From contig NZ_ARXS01000023.1 of NCBI RefSeq assembly GCF_025532145.1, forward strand, positions 1 through 64,000: DNA of 64,000 nucleotides, written 5' to 3'. Source of the stretch: Alloalcanivorax balearicus MACL04 (GTDB lineage Bacteria > Pseudomonadota > Gammaproteobacteria > Pseudomonadales > Alcanivoracaceae). Within the stretch, counting starts at the first letter, position 1. The number at the start of each line of letters is the position of its first letter. Below are positions 53,485 to 62,932 of this stretch, piece after piece. Position numbers and translations under genes: made by a program. Below the pieces are notes generated by a model that saw only the letters and a program-made list of their open reading frames with translations, ran no database searches and was not told where the DNA came from.

Positions 53485-54479
53485 ATGCAAAAAGTGATCG
53501 CCGAATCGCTGGCATCCATCACCGACTATCAACTGATCGAAACCGAGCGGCCTACCCCGGCGAAGGGGAGATTCTGGTACGCATCGCCACCTGCGGGCTC
53601 GGTTACGTGGATTCCCTGGTCGCCCTGGGTCGCTACCAGGTGAAACCCGCGCTTCCGCACACACCTGGCCGCGAAGTGGCGGGCCGGATCGTCGCGGTGG
53701 GCGACGGCATCGAACCATCACCAGTGGGAGAGCGGGTGATGGCCACCGTCAACGGCGGACTGGCCGAGTACGCCCTGGCCCCGCAAGCGGAAGTGCGGCG
53801 GATCCCCGATGCCATGACGTTCGCCGAAGCCGCCGGGTTCCGCATCAACTACCTGACCGCTCTGCACGGGCTGGTCGACCGCGCCGCGTTGCAACCAGGG
53901 GAAACCGTGGTGGTGTTCGGCGCCGCCGGCGGTCTGGGCGCGGCGGGCGTCCAGGTGGCAAAGCTACTCGGCGCCCGCGTGGTGGCGGTGGCTTCCTCCG
54001 ATGAAAAACGGGCGTTCTGCCAGGGACTGGGCGCGGACGAAGTGCTGGATACCGAGCCGGACGGCTGGCGGGACCGGTTGCGGGCCGCCTGCGGTGGCGT
54101 GGCACCGGACGTGGTGTTCGATCCGGTATGCGGTCCGTTGTTCGAGCCGGCTTTCCGCTCGCTGCACTGGCGTGGGCGCCATCTGGTGCTGGGATTTACC
54201 GGCGGGCCGATTCCCTCGTTGCGAGTCAATCTGCCGCTGATGAAAGGCGCCGGACTGATCGGCGTGGATGTCAGGCAGTTTCTGCAGTTGGAAGAACAGC
54301 GGGGTCAGGCGCATCTGGCGCAACTGCTGAGCTGGGTGGATGAGGGCCGGCTGCAACCGCCGGTGGGGCGCGCCTTTCCTCTGGAGGCGTTCGCCAAGGC
54401 GCTGGAGTTCGCGCTGAGCGGCACCGGATTGGGTAAAACCGTGGTCGAAATCGCCGACTTGGAAAGCGCCGATCTGTAA
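53485..54479 (+). pseudogene. Frameshifted quinone-oxidoreductase-like (zinc-less MDR) gene
   Basis: The gene starts at ATG 53485 (AGGAA 8 bases before) and reads as a medium-chain dehydrogenase N-terminus to PTPAKG. It then loses frame at GGGG (53565-53568). One extra G would restore GEILVRIATCGLGYVDSLVALGRY in continuous frame with the rest, which is intact to 54479 (VVFGAAGGLGAAGVQVAKLLGA nucleotide site). The downstream frame alone encodes 290 residues without the first ~28-40. Either a real one-base deletion in a G run or a sequencing error. The family reduces quinones or enones with NADPH. Divergent from the carboxylase operon. Confidence 0.8.
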
Positions 54480-54604
54480 GGCCGTTGGCCGCCGGATGGG
54501 ACGACGATACGGCGGCCATTCCCTCCCTGGGTGCCTTATCTCAAAAAGCGCACTATATTTCAAAATACATATCATAAATCAATAACTCCACCCCTCCCTG
54601 CCTC

Positions 54605-54636
54605 TTGCCCTTGCCGCATCATGCATTATAGTACAT
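54605..54636 (+). promoter_or_regulatory. Putative promoter/operator of the benzoate-CoA ligase gene
   Basis: TTGCCC (54605-54610) and TATAGT (54627-54632), 16 bases apart, look like a weak sigma-70 promoter. The -10 box lies inside ATGCATTATAGTACAT (54621-54636), an imperfect palindrome (6 of 8 positions). The ATGCATTATA half recurs before boxC. Likely operator for an aromatic-responsive regulator; BoxR/BzdR-type repressors are known to use TGCA-containing sites. Its start codon is 74 bases downstream. Confidence 0.5.
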
Positions 54637-54709
54637 GTCAGTGTACTGGCTGTACCTAGCACCGAATCGATAACCACAACAATCTCGACAGCAAGGGAGA
54701 GAAGCCGAC

Positions 54710-56305
54710 ATGACACAAGCCAAGGCTATGCACGAGCCCGCCTGTGAGCCCCTGCCCCGCCATTTTAACGCCGCCGACCATTTCATCGACCGCCACCTGA
54801 AAGAAGGCCGCGCCGGACATCTGGCGATCATCGACCGCGACGGCGAAATGAACTACGCGCGCCTTGCCGAACGGGTGGCCCGAGCCGCCTCCATGTACCG
54901 TGCCCTGGGACTGCGCCAGGAAGACCGGGTGGCACTCGCCATGTCCGACAGCGCCGACTACCTCGCCTGTTTCTGGGGCGCGTTGAAAGCCGGTGTTGTG
55001 CCGGTCTGCCTGAACACCCTGCTGACCCCGAACCAATACCATTACATCCTCGGCGATTGCCGCGCCCAGGTGTTGATCGTGGAGCAGTCCCTTTATGCCC
55101 AATTCGCCGAGTTGATCCCGGCGCTGCCCAATCTCGAAAAAGTGATTGTGGTGAATGGCCGGGAGGCCAACCACGATACTCTGGCGGAACGGCTCGACAG
55201 CGCCTCTCTGGAAAGCCGCAGCGTCGCGACGACCTGCGACGACATTGCCTTCTGGCTCTATTCTTCCGGCTCCACCGGCAACCCCAAAGGCGTTCCCCAT
55301 CGTCACGCCAGCCTGTACTGGACCGCCGAGCTGTACGGCAAGGGCGTATTGGGTATTCAGCCCCATGACCGTATTTTTTCCATCGCCAAACTGTTCTTCG
55401 CCTACGGTTTAGGTAACGGCATGACATTTCCGTTGTCGGTGGGCGCCACCGCCATCCTCTACGACGGCCGCCCGACACCCGCGGCGGCACTGGACATCAT
55501 GGAGCGGCACCAGCCGACTATCTTCTGCGGCGTACCAACGCTGTACGCGGCCCTGCTGGCCGATCCTGAATTGGCGCAACACCCTGGATCAAAGGCATTA
55601 CGTCGCAGTATTTCCGCCGGCGAGGCGCTGCCCAAAGAGACCGGCGAACGCTGGGAAAAGCGCTTCGGCTCTCCCATTCTCGACGGCGTCGGCTCCACCG
55701 AGATGTTGCACATCTATCTCACCAATCAACCCGGTGACGTTCAGTACGGTTGCTCCGGCCGCCCGGTACCCGGCTACCAGGTGAAACTGGTGGATGAAAA
55801 CGGCGACGACATCGAAGCGGCCAATGAGATCGGCGAAATGCTGGTGAAAGGCCCCAGCGCCGCCGGCGGCTACTGGAATCAACGGGACAAAAGTCTGCGT
55901 ACCTTTGTTGGCGAATGGACCTGCACCGGCGACAAATACTATCGCGACGAACAGGGCCGCTATCACTACTGCGGGCGCAGTGACGACATGTTCAAGTCCG
56001 GCGGCAACTGGGTCTCTCCGTTCGAGGTGGAGTCCACGCTGATGCAACACGAGGGGGTCATGGAAGCGGCGGTGGTGGCACGCAGCGACGACACCGAAAA
56101 CCTCAAGCCGGCGGCCTACGTGGTGTTGAAAGCCGCGGTCGCCGACGAAGAGGCATTCAGCCGGGAGCTGCAGGATTTCGTGCGCTCACGTATTGAACTG
56201 TGGAAATACCCGCGCTGGGTGTATTTCGTTGATGAGCTGCCGAAAACCGCCACCGGCAAAATCCAGCGCTTCAAACTGCGGGCCCGGGAACAGGTGCCGG
56301 CATGA
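54710..56305 (+). CDS. Benzoate-CoA ligase
   Basis: 531 residues of the benzoate-CoA ligase family (BclA/BadA). Seen: FNAADHFIDRHL near the start, P-loop WLYSSGSTGNPKGVPH, KLFFAYGLGNGMTFPL (benzoate-site region), DGVGSTEMLHIYLTN, RSDDMFKSGGNWVSPFEVE, and LPKTATGKIQRFKLR with the catalytic Lys. It makes benzoyl-CoA, the substrate of the box enzymes downstream. It overlaps the alpha/beta hydrolase gene by 4 bp. Close analogues accept some substituted benzoates. Confidence 0.94.
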   Translation: MTQAKAMHEPACEPLPRHFNAADHFIDRHLKEGRAGHLAIIDRDGEMNYARLAERVARAASMYRALGLRQEDRVALAMSDSADYLACFWGALKAGVVPVCLNTLLTPNQYHYILGDCRAQVLIVEQSLYAQFAELIPALPNLEKVIVVNGREANHDTLAERLDSASLESRSVATTCDDIAFWLYSSGSTGNPKGVPHRHASLYWTAELYGKGVLGIQPHDRIFSIAKLFFAYGLGNGMTFPLSVGATAILYDGRPTPAAALDIMERHQPTIFCGVPTLYAALLADPELAQHPGSKALRRSISAGEALPKETGERWEKRFGSPILDGVGSTEMLHIYLTNQPGDVQYGCSGRPVPGYQVKLVDENGDDIEAANEIGEMLVKGPSAAGGYWNQRDKSLRTFVGEWTCTGDKYYRDEQGRYHYCGRSDDMFKSGGNWVSPFEVESTLMQHEGVMEAAVVARSDDTENLKPAAYVVLKAAVADEEAFSRELQDFVRSRIELWKYPRWVYFVDELPKTATGKIQRFKLRAREQVPA

Positions 56306-57096
56306 CGCTGACAGCGTTGACCGTCTTGGGTGTGCGGTTGGAAGCCGCCTGGTTTGGCCCTCCTCCGGATCAGGCCGCCACCCTGGTGCTGCTCCATGAA
56401 GGACTGGGCTGCGTGGCGTTGTGGAAAGCGTTTCCACAGCGCCTGGCGGAACTGACCGGATGTGGTGTGCTGGCCTACAGCCGCGCCGGCTATGGCGCTT
56501 CCGATCCGGTCACTCTGCCGCGTCCATTGACCTATATGCACGAAGAGGCTCGCGAGATTCTGCCTCGGGTACTCGACGCCGCCAACGTACAGCGGGCGGT
56601 GTTGATCGGCCACAGCGACGGCGCTTCCATCGCCCTGATCAATGCGGCGGCCGTGGTCGATCCAAGGGTACGCGGCCTGGTCCTGATGGCGCCCCATGTG
56701 TTTACCGAGCCGATGGGGCTGGACAGCATCCGCACCGCCCGGGAGGCCTGGCAAAGCGGCTCGCTGCGTCAGGGCCTGGCCCGTTATCACCACCATGTGG
56801 ATGTGGCGTTTCAGGGGTGGAACGACGCTTGGCTGGATCCGGATTTCGCCGCCTGGAATCTGCAGGGGTTCATTCCCGGTATCCAATGCCCTTCGCTATT
56901 GCTGCAGGGGCGCCAGGACCAGTACGGAACCCACAGGCAGCTGGACGCCATTGAGACGGGTTGTTCCGGGCCCTGCCAGGTGGTCTGGCTGGATCACTGC
57001 GGCCATTCCCCTCACCGCGAACAACCCGAAGCCACTCTGAAAGCTATCCGGCACTTTGTCGCGGATCTCGACCTCAAGGGCCGACCTCCAACCTGA
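56302..57096 (+). CDS. Alpha/beta hydrolase of the box cluster
   Basis: 264 residues. Oxyanion region LVLLHEGLGCVALW, nucleophile elbow LIGHSDGAS (Ser), acid in LLLQGRQDQYG (Asp) and base in LDHCGHSPHRE (His). It is translationally coupled to the benzoate-CoA ligase (ATGA overlap). Such hydrolases are common in box clusters and may remove dead-end CoA thioesters or open a lactone; the exact step here is not shown. Confidence 0.9.
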   Translation: MTLTALTVLGVRLEAAWFGPPPDQAATLVLLHEGLGCVALWKAFPQRLAELTGCGVLAYSRAGYGASDPVTLPRPLTYMHEEAREILPRVLDAANVQRAVLIGHSDGASIALINAAAVVDPRVRGLVLMAPHVFTEPMGLDSIRTAREAWQSGSLRQGLARYHHHVDVAFQGWNDAWLDPDFAAWNLQGFIPGIQCPSLLLQGRQDQYGTHRQLDAIETGCSGPCQVVWLDHCGHSPHREQPEATLKAIRHFVADLDLKGRPPT

Positions 57097-57160
57097 ATCA
57101 GGAACTATAAGTCATGACCCTTGCCATGAATGGCATTTTAATTCATTATCATCTCAAAAG

Positions 57161-57176
57161 ATGCATTATAATTCCA
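57161..57176 (+). promoter_or_regulatory. Putative operator/-10 element before boxC
   Basis: ATGCATTATAATTCCA repeats the ATGCATTATA element found before the ligase gene, and its TATAAT (57167-57172) is a consensus -10 box. The -35 region (TTCATT, 57142-57147) is weak and its spacing is long (19). Start of boxC is 87 bases after the -10. Two copies at the two transcription-unit heads suggest one shared regulator. Confidence 0.5.
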
Positions 57177-57258
57177 GATGACATTTGATGACCGGCTCGG
57201 CCCGAGGACATCGGGCTTCCCGGAACGCGCCACCCACAACAACCGAAGAGGCAGCGAA

Positions 57259-58902
57259 ATGATCGACTTCCGGACCTCCCCCGACCAGTACCGGCACTGG
57301 CGACTGACCACCGACGGCCCCGTCGCCCATGTGACCATGGCGGTGAATGAAAACGCCGGCCTGTTCGACGGCTATCAATTGAAGATGAACTCCTATGACC
57401 TGGGCGTGGACATTGAACTCAACGACGTTGTCCAGCGCCTGCGTTTCGAGCACCCGGAAGTAAAAGCCGTGGTGCTGGCATCCGCCAACGAAAAAATCTT
57501 CTGCGCCGGCGCCAATATCCGCATGCTCGGCGGCGCCAGCCATGGCCACAAGGTGAACTTCTGCAAGTTCACCAACGAAACCCGCAATGCCATCGAGGAA
57601 GCCAGCGCCGAATCCGGACAGATCTGGATGTGCGCAGTGAACGGCACCGCCGCCGGCGGCGGTTATGAACTGGCCCTGGCCACCGACCATATTCTGCTGA
57701 TCGACGACGGCACCACCACGGTGTCACTGCCGGAAGTCTCTCTGCTCGCGGTGTTGCCGGGCACGGGCGGTCTCACCCGTGTCACCGACAAGCGCAAGGT
57801 ACGCCGGGACCGGGCCGACATATTTTGCAGCATGGAAGACGGTGTTCGCGGCCAGCGCGCTCTCGACTGGCGGCTAGTGGACGAGTTGGCGCCGGCCTCG
57901 CAATTCGATCAGGCGGTAACAGCCCGTGCCCAGGAACTGGCGCGGCGGTCCGACCGTCCGGACAACGCCAATGGCGTGCTCTTTTCACCGCTGGACCGGG
58001 AAATCGGCGAGCACAGCATCCATTACCGCCATCTCAGCGTGGAGTTGGACAGCAGCCGGCGCACCGCGACCCTGATTGTGCACGGCCCGCAACAGGACGC
58101 CCCCGCTTCTGTCGCGGATGCCCAGGCTCAAGGCGACAGTTTCTGGCCGTTAGCGCTGGCCCGCGACCTGGACGACGCCATTCTGCATTTGCGCCTCAAT
58201 CAGCCGGAGATGGGTACCTGGCTGATAAAAAGCCAGGGCGACGGCCCCCGTATCGCCGGCTATGAAAGCCTGCTGGAGCAGGAACACTGGCTGATGCGTG
58301 AAATCCGCCTGTTCTGGAAACGCACTCTCAAGCGTCTCGATGTCACTTCCAGAACCCTGTTCGCTCTGATCGAACCCGGCAGCTGCTTTTCCGGTCTGCT
58401 CGCCGAGCTGGTGTTCTGCGCCGATCGCAGTTTCATGCTTGACGGCCAGTGGGAGCAGGACGACACCCCAGCCGCGGAATTGCAGCTGAGTGCGATGAAT
58501 TTCGGCGCCCTCCCCATGAGCAACGGCCTTACCCGGCTGGAAACCCGGTTCTACGGCGAGCCGCAAAGCGTAGAGCAGGCCCGTGAGCAACAAGGACAAC
58601 CACTCGATGCCATGGCCGCCCTGCGCGGCGGCTTGATCACCGAAGCCTACGATGACATCGACTGGGACGAGGAACTGCGGCTGCTGATCGAGGAACGATC
58701 CAGCTTCTCCCCCGACGCTCTGATCGGCATGGAAGCGAACCTGCGCTTTACCGGCCCGGAAACCATGGAAACCCGTATCTTCGGGCGACTCACCGCCTGG
58801 CAAAACTGGATTTTCCAGCGCCCCAACGCCGTCGGCCGGCAAGGCGCCCTGCAGCTGTACGGCAGCGGCTCTCGCCCCACCTACAACTTCGAGAGGATTT
58901 AA
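57259..58902 (+). CDS. boxC: BoxC, 2,3-epoxybenzoyl-CoA dihydrolase
   Basis: 547 residues from ATG 57259 (AGAGG 7 bases before); the upstream extension to 57178 was rejected. Two crotonase-like halves: VKAVVLASANEKIFCAGANIRML and VNGTAAGGGYELALATDHI in the first, and GSCFSGLLAELVFCADRSFML in the second. BoxC opens the epoxide ring of 2,3-epoxybenzoyl-CoA hydrolytically to 3,4-dehydroadipyl-CoA semialdehyde plus formate. 3 bp before boxB. Length fits the family (~550). Confidence 0.95.
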   Translation: MIDFRTSPDQYRHWRLTTDGPVAHVTMAVNENAGLFDGYQLKMNSYDLGVDIELNDVVQRLRFEHPEVKAVVLASANEKIFCAGANIRMLGGASHGHKVNFCKFTNETRNAIEEASAESGQIWMCAVNGTAAGGGYELALATDHILLIDDGTTTVSLPEVSLLAVLPGTGGLTRVTDKRKVRRDRADIFCSMEDGVRGQRALDWRLVDELAPASQFDQAVTARAQELARRSDRPDNANGVLFSPLDREIGEHSIHYRHLSVELDSSRRTATLIVHGPQQDAPASVADAQAQGDSFWPLALARDLDDAILHLRLNQPEMGTWLIKSQGDGPRIAGYESLLEQEHWLMREIRLFWKRTLKRLDVTSRTLFALIEPGSCFSGLLAELVFCADRSFMLDGQWEQDDTPAAELQLSAMNFGALPMSNGLTRLETRFYGEPQSVEQAREQQGQPLDAMAALRGGLITEAYDDIDWDEELRLLIEERSSFSPDALIGMEANLRFTGPETMETRIFGRLTAWQNWIFQRPNAVGRQGALQLYGSGSRPTYNFERI

Positions 58903-58905
58903 CCG

Positions 58906-60357
58906 ATGACCGCCTTGAAACAGGAAGTGAACTACGACGATCTGATTCCCAACAACGTCAATCTGTCCGAGGACCGCCGCCTGCGCAAAGCGCTGGAAGC
59001 CTGGCACCCCGGTTTTATCGACTGGTGGAAAGACATGGGCCCGGACGGTTTCCAGGACACGCCGGTGTATCTGCGCACTGCCATCGGCGTGGATCCCAAG
59101 GGCTGGGCGGAATTCGGCTACGTGAACATGCCGGAGTACCGCTGGGGCATTCTGCTGGCGCCCGCCGAGGAAGGCCGCACCATTCCCTTCGGCAAACACA
59201 AGGGTGAGCCGGTGTGGCAGGAAGTGCCCGGCGAATACCGCGCCATGCTGCGCCGCCTGGTTGTCATCCAGGGCGACACCGAACCGGCCTCGGTGGAACA
59301 GCAGCGCCATCTCGGCAAGACCGCGCCTTCTCTGTACGACCTTCGCAACCTGTTCCAGGTCAACGTGGAAGAAGGCCGCCATCTCTGGGCCATGGTTTAT
59401 CTGCTGCACAAATACTTCGGCAAGGACGGTCGCGAAGAGGCTGAAAATCTGCTCAAGCGCACTTCCGGCGACAAGGACAAGCCGCGCATGCTCGGTGCCT
59501 TCAATGAAGAGACTCCGGATTGGTTGTCGTTCTTCATGTTCACGTTCTTCACCGACCGCGACGGCAAGATGCAACTGGAATCCCTGGCCCAGTCCGGCTT
59601 CGACCCGCTGTCACGCACCTGCCGCTTCATGCTCACCGAGGAAGCCCATCACATGTTCGTGGGGGAATCCGGCATTTCCCGCATCATCCAACGCACCTGC
59701 GAAGCCATGAACGAGGCCGGAATTACCGATCCCACTGATGTGGAGGCGGTGCGCAAGCTGGGCGTGATGGACCTGCCGATGATCCAGCGCAAGATGAATT
59801 TCCATCTTGCCGTGACGCTGGACCTGTTCGGCAATGAGGTTTCCACCAATGCCGCCTCCGCCTATGAGGCCGGCATCAAGGGCCGCTACCAGGAAACCCG
59901 GATCGACGATGACCATCAACTGCACAACGACACCTACGCGGTGCTCAAGGTGGTCGACGGTGAACTGAAAATGGTGGAGGAAACCGCCCTTAACGCCATC
60001 AACGCCAGGCTGCGTGATGACTACGTCAAGGATGCCGACGGCGGCGTGAAGCGCTGGAACAAGCTGATCAAGAAAGCCGGTGTTGATTACGAACTGTCGT
60101 TGCCGCACATCGCCTTCAATCGCCAGATCGGCGAGTTCAGCGGCCTGTTCGTTTCCCCGGATGGTGAGGTGATCGACCAGGCTACCTTTGAAGCCAACCG
60201 CGATAACTGGTTGCCCACCGCTTCCGACCTGGCGTACCTGGACTCACTGATGGTGGCGGTCACCGAACCCGGCGAATACGCCAGCTGGATCGCGCCCCCC
60301 AAAGTCGGCATTGACAACAAACCCGGGGACTTCGAGTACGTGCGTCTGGCCGGCTGA
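58906..60357 (+). CDS. boxB: BoxB, benzoyl-CoA 2,3-epoxidase oxygenase subunit
   Basis: 483 residues. Diagnostic BoxB sequence includes NYDDLIPNNVNLSEDRRL, PEYRWGILLAPAEEGR, NVEEGRHLWAMVYLLHKYFG and LTEEAHHMFVGESG. The Glu/His clusters (EEGRH; EEAHH) are the di-iron ligands. BoxB with the reductase BoxA converts benzoyl-CoA to 2,3-epoxybenzoyl-CoA using O2. It is co-transcribed with boxC (3 bp gap) and boxA (55 bp gap). Confidence 0.97.
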   Translation: MTALKQEVNYDDLIPNNVNLSEDRRLRKALEAWHPGFIDWWKDMGPDGFQDTPVYLRTAIGVDPKGWAEFGYVNMPEYRWGILLAPAEEGRTIPFGKHKGEPVWQEVPGEYRAMLRRLVVIQGDTEPASVEQQRHLGKTAPSLYDLRNLFQVNVEEGRHLWAMVYLLHKYFGKDGREEAENLLKRTSGDKDKPRMLGAFNEETPDWLSFFMFTFFTDRDGKMQLESLAQSGFDPLSRTCRFMLTEEAHHMFVGESGISRIIQRTCEAMNEAGITDPTDVEAVRKLGVMDLPMIQRKMNFHLAVTLDLFGNEVSTNAASAYEAGIKGRYQETRIDDDHQLHNDTYAVLKVVDGELKMVEETALNAINARLRDDYVKDADGGVKRWNKLIKKAGVDYELSLPHIAFNRQIGEFSGLFVSPDGEVIDQATFEANRDNWLPTASDLAYLDSLMVAVTEPGEYASWIAPPKVGIDNKPGDFEYVRLAG

Positions 60358-60412
60358 TTTTTGCCGCTGCGCGGGCGTCGCGGCGTCCGCGGCGAGAGCG
60401 AGAGGACACATC

Positions 60413-61588
60413 ATGAGTTTGTTGCGACAACACCTTATCGATCCGGAAATCTGTATCCGTTGCAACACCTGCGAGGAAACCTGCCCGATCGATGCGGTCA
60501 CTCACAACGAAGACAACTATGTGGTGGATGCGGACAAGTGCAACTACTGCATGGACTGTATTGCCCCCTGCCCCACCGGCGCCATCGACAACTGGAGGCT
60601 GGTCAACGAGCCTTTTACCACCGAACAGCAGTTCGAGTGGGACGAGCTGCCGGAAGAAAACACCGAAGCGCTGAGTGACAGCGACACACCTGCCGATGAC
60701 GACGAAGTCCGCGAGCTGCTGGCCCAGGCCCACGCCGGCGTGCGCGCCCGCGCGCCGGACTCCGCCGGCAAGCCGTTGCTGAACATGTTCACCCGTTCCG
60801 CTCCCGCCCGCGCCAGGGTGGTGGGCAACTATCGCATCACCGCCGCTGACACCGAATCCGACATCCGTCATATCGTGCTGGATTTCGGCGCCACCGCCTT
60901 TCCGGTACTGGAAGGGCAAAGCGTGGGCATCCTACCGCCGGGCCAGACCAGCACCGGTAAACCGCACAAAATGCGCTTGTATTCCGTCGCCAGCCCCCGT
61001 GACGGGGAACGCCCCAACCACAACAACCTGTCGCTGACGGTAAAGCGTGTGGACGGCGGCATTGCCTCCAATTTCATCTGCGATCTGAGCAAAGGCGACG
61101 AGGTGGACGTGGTGGGACCGTTCGGTGACAGCTTCCTGATGCCCGAGCACCCGGACGCCAACATCATCATGATTTGTACCGGCACCGGATCGGCGCCCTT
61201 TCGCGCCATGACCGAACGCCGGCGCCGCAAGCAGCCGGATGCCAACGGCCGGCTGGTGCTGTTCTTCGGCGCCCGAACGCCCGATGAGCTGCCCTATTTC
61301 GGCCCCCTCAGCAAGCTGCCCGACAGCCTGATCCACAAGGAACTGGTGTTCTCCCGGCTGCCGGATGCGGGCAAGGAATACGTCCAGCATCGAATGCAGG
61401 CGCGTGGCAACCTGCTTGGCGAACTGCTCGGCAACAGCCAAACCCATATTTACATCTGTGGTTTGAAAGGCATGGAGCAAGGCGTCGAGGAATCGCTCCA
61501 TGTGATCGCGGAAAAGCACGGACTCGACTGGCCCATGCTACGCGACGACATGGTCCGCCTTGGGCGCTATCACGTGGAGACCTACTAG
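60413..61588 (+). CDS. boxA: BoxA, benzoyl-CoA 2,3-epoxidase reductase subunit
   Basis: 391 residues from ATG 60413 (AGAGGA 6 bases before). Two [4Fe-4S] ferredoxin motifs: Cys14, 17, 20, 24 and Cys43, 46, 49, 53. An acidic linker (~75-105) leads to an FAD/NADPH reductase domain (MRLYSVASP; ICTGTGSAPFRAM; YICGLKGMEQG). BoxA passes electrons from NADPH to BoxB. The frame upstream to 60311 overlaps boxB and is not needed. Confidence 0.96.
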   Translation: MSLLRQHLIDPEICIRCNTCEETCPIDAVTHNEDNYVVDADKCNYCMDCIAPCPTGAIDNWRLVNEPFTTEQQFEWDELPEENTEALSDSDTPADDDEVRELLAQAHAGVRARAPDSAGKPLLNMFTRSAPARARVVGNYRITAADTESDIRHIVLDFGATAFPVLEGQSVGILPPGQTSTGKPHKMRLYSVASPRDGERPNHNNLSLTVKRVDGGIASNFICDLSKGDEVDVVGPFGDSFLMPEHPDANIIMICTGTGSAPFRAMTERRRRKQPDANGRLVLFFGARTPDELPYFGPLSKLPDSLIHKELVFSRLPDAGKEYVQHRMQARGNLLGELLGNSQTHIYICGLKGMEQGVEESLHVIAEKHGLDWPMLRDDMVRLGRYHVETY

Positions 61589-61664
61589 AGTCTGCTCAAG
61601 ATCCCATTAAACCAACGTATTACAACAAAAAACGGGCAGGATTGGCCTGCCAGGAGAGAAAAAA

Positions 61665-62867
61665 ATGAAACGCGCACGCATACGCAAACACACCCGACAC
61701 CTGCTGACCGGCCTGGGGCTTTTCTTCCTGGCTTCGTTCCAACCCCTGTTGGCGCAACAGAACGAGGAAGGACAGGCCACGCCGGTAAAACTCGGGCTGA
61801 TGCTGCCCTACTCGGGCACCTACGCTCCTCTTGGTGAATCCATCACCAATGGTCTGAAACTGGCGATCAAACAAAACGGTGATCAACTGGGTGGGCGTCC
61901 GGTGGAATACGTTGTCCTCGACAGCGAGGCCGACGCCTCCAAGGCCCCGCAGAACATGAGCCGGCTGGTCAAGGGCGACAAGGTGGATGTGGTCATCGGC
62001 CCGGTGCACTCCGGCGTGGCCATGGGCATGTTGAAAGTGGCGAAGCAGACCGGTGCCATCATGATTATTCCCAATGCCGGCCTGGGCGCGGCCACCGGGC
62101 AGCTGTGCATGCCCAACGTATTCCGCACTTCTTTTTCCATGTGGCAGGACAGCTACCCCATGGGCAAGGTGGCTTATGATCGTGGTCACCGCAAAGTCGT
62201 GACCATCACCTGGAACTACGCCGGCGGCAAGGAAGATATCGCCGGCTTCGAAGAAGCCTTCAGTAAAGCCGGCGGTGAGATCGTCAAACAAATACTCGTG
62301 CCGTTCCCGGAAACGCAGTTTCAGCCTTACCTGACGGATATCGCCAGCATCAAGCCGGATGCGGTCTACACCTTCTTCGCCGGTGCCGGCGCGGTCCGCT
62401 TCGTACGCGACTATGCCAAGGTGGGTTTGAAGGACAGCGTGCCACTGCTGGGTTCCGGGTTCCTCACCGACGGCAATCTGGATGCCCAGGGCGAAGCCGC
62501 CGAGGGCATCCTCACCACCCTGCACTACGCCGACGGTCTCGATTCGGATGTGGATCGCACCTTTCGAGAAGCCTATGGCAAAGCCTATGAGCGCAAACTC
62601 GACACCTATGCGGTGCAGGGCTACGACGCCGGCATGATGCTGGTCCAGGCGCTCGATCAAACCGACGGTAACAGCGCTGACAGGGATGCGCTGATTTCGG
62701 CACTGGCCAGTGTCAAACTGAACAGCCCACGCGGGCCGGTCACCTTCTCCAAGGCTCACCATCCGATCCAGAACATTTATCTCCGCCAGGTCACGGACGG
62801 TCGCAACCAGGTCATCGATGTCGCCAGCCGGGCACTGGAAGACCCCGCCCGTGGCTGCCGTATGTAG
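61665..62867 (+). CDS. ABC transporter substrate-binding protein (LivK/HAA type)
   Basis: 400 residues. A signal peptide (~1-35) precedes a type-I periplasmic binding protein of the branched-chain amino acid/aromatic acid group (KLGLMLPYSGTYAPLGESITNG; VDVVIGPVHSGVAMGM; NYAGGKEDIAGFEEAF). The position after boxCBA strongly suggests an aromatic acid ligand such as benzoate. A small hairpin (61635-61651) lies just before the AGGAG ribosome site. Confidence 0.93.
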   Translation: MKRARIRKHTRHLLTGLGLFFLASFQPLLAQQNEEGQATPVKLGLMLPYSGTYAPLGESITNGLKLAIKQNGDQLGGRPVEYVVLDSEADASKAPQNMSRLVKGDKVDVVIGPVHSGVAMGMLKVAKQTGAIMIIPNAGLGAATGQLCMPNVFRTSFSMWQDSYPMGKVAYDRGHRKVVTITWNYAGGKEDIAGFEEAFSKAGGEIVKQILVPFPETQFQPYLTDIASIKPDAVYTFFAGAGAVRFVRDYAKVGLKDSVPLLGSGFLTDGNLDAQGEAAEGILTTLHYADGLDSDVDRTFREAYGKAYERKLDTYAVQGYDAGMMLVQALDQTDGNSADRDALISALASVKLNSPRGPVTFSKAHHPIQNIYLRQVTDGRNQVIDVASRALEDPARGCRM

Positions 62868-62888
62868 ACCGATCAGGCGACCCGCGAA

Positions 62889-62906
62889 GGAGGGGTACGC
62901 CCCTCC
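62889..62906 (+). other. Intercistronic stem-loop between binding-protein and permease genes
   Basis: GGAGGGG (62889-62895), loop TACG, CCCCTCC (62900-62906) form a stable 7 bp stem with a tetraloop and no T tract. In other binding-protein operons such stems stop 3' exonucleases and raise the amount of binding protein relative to permease. That role is inferred. Confidence 0.5.
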
Positions 62907-62932
62907 CGGGCAACCGACCGAGGAGAACGTTC

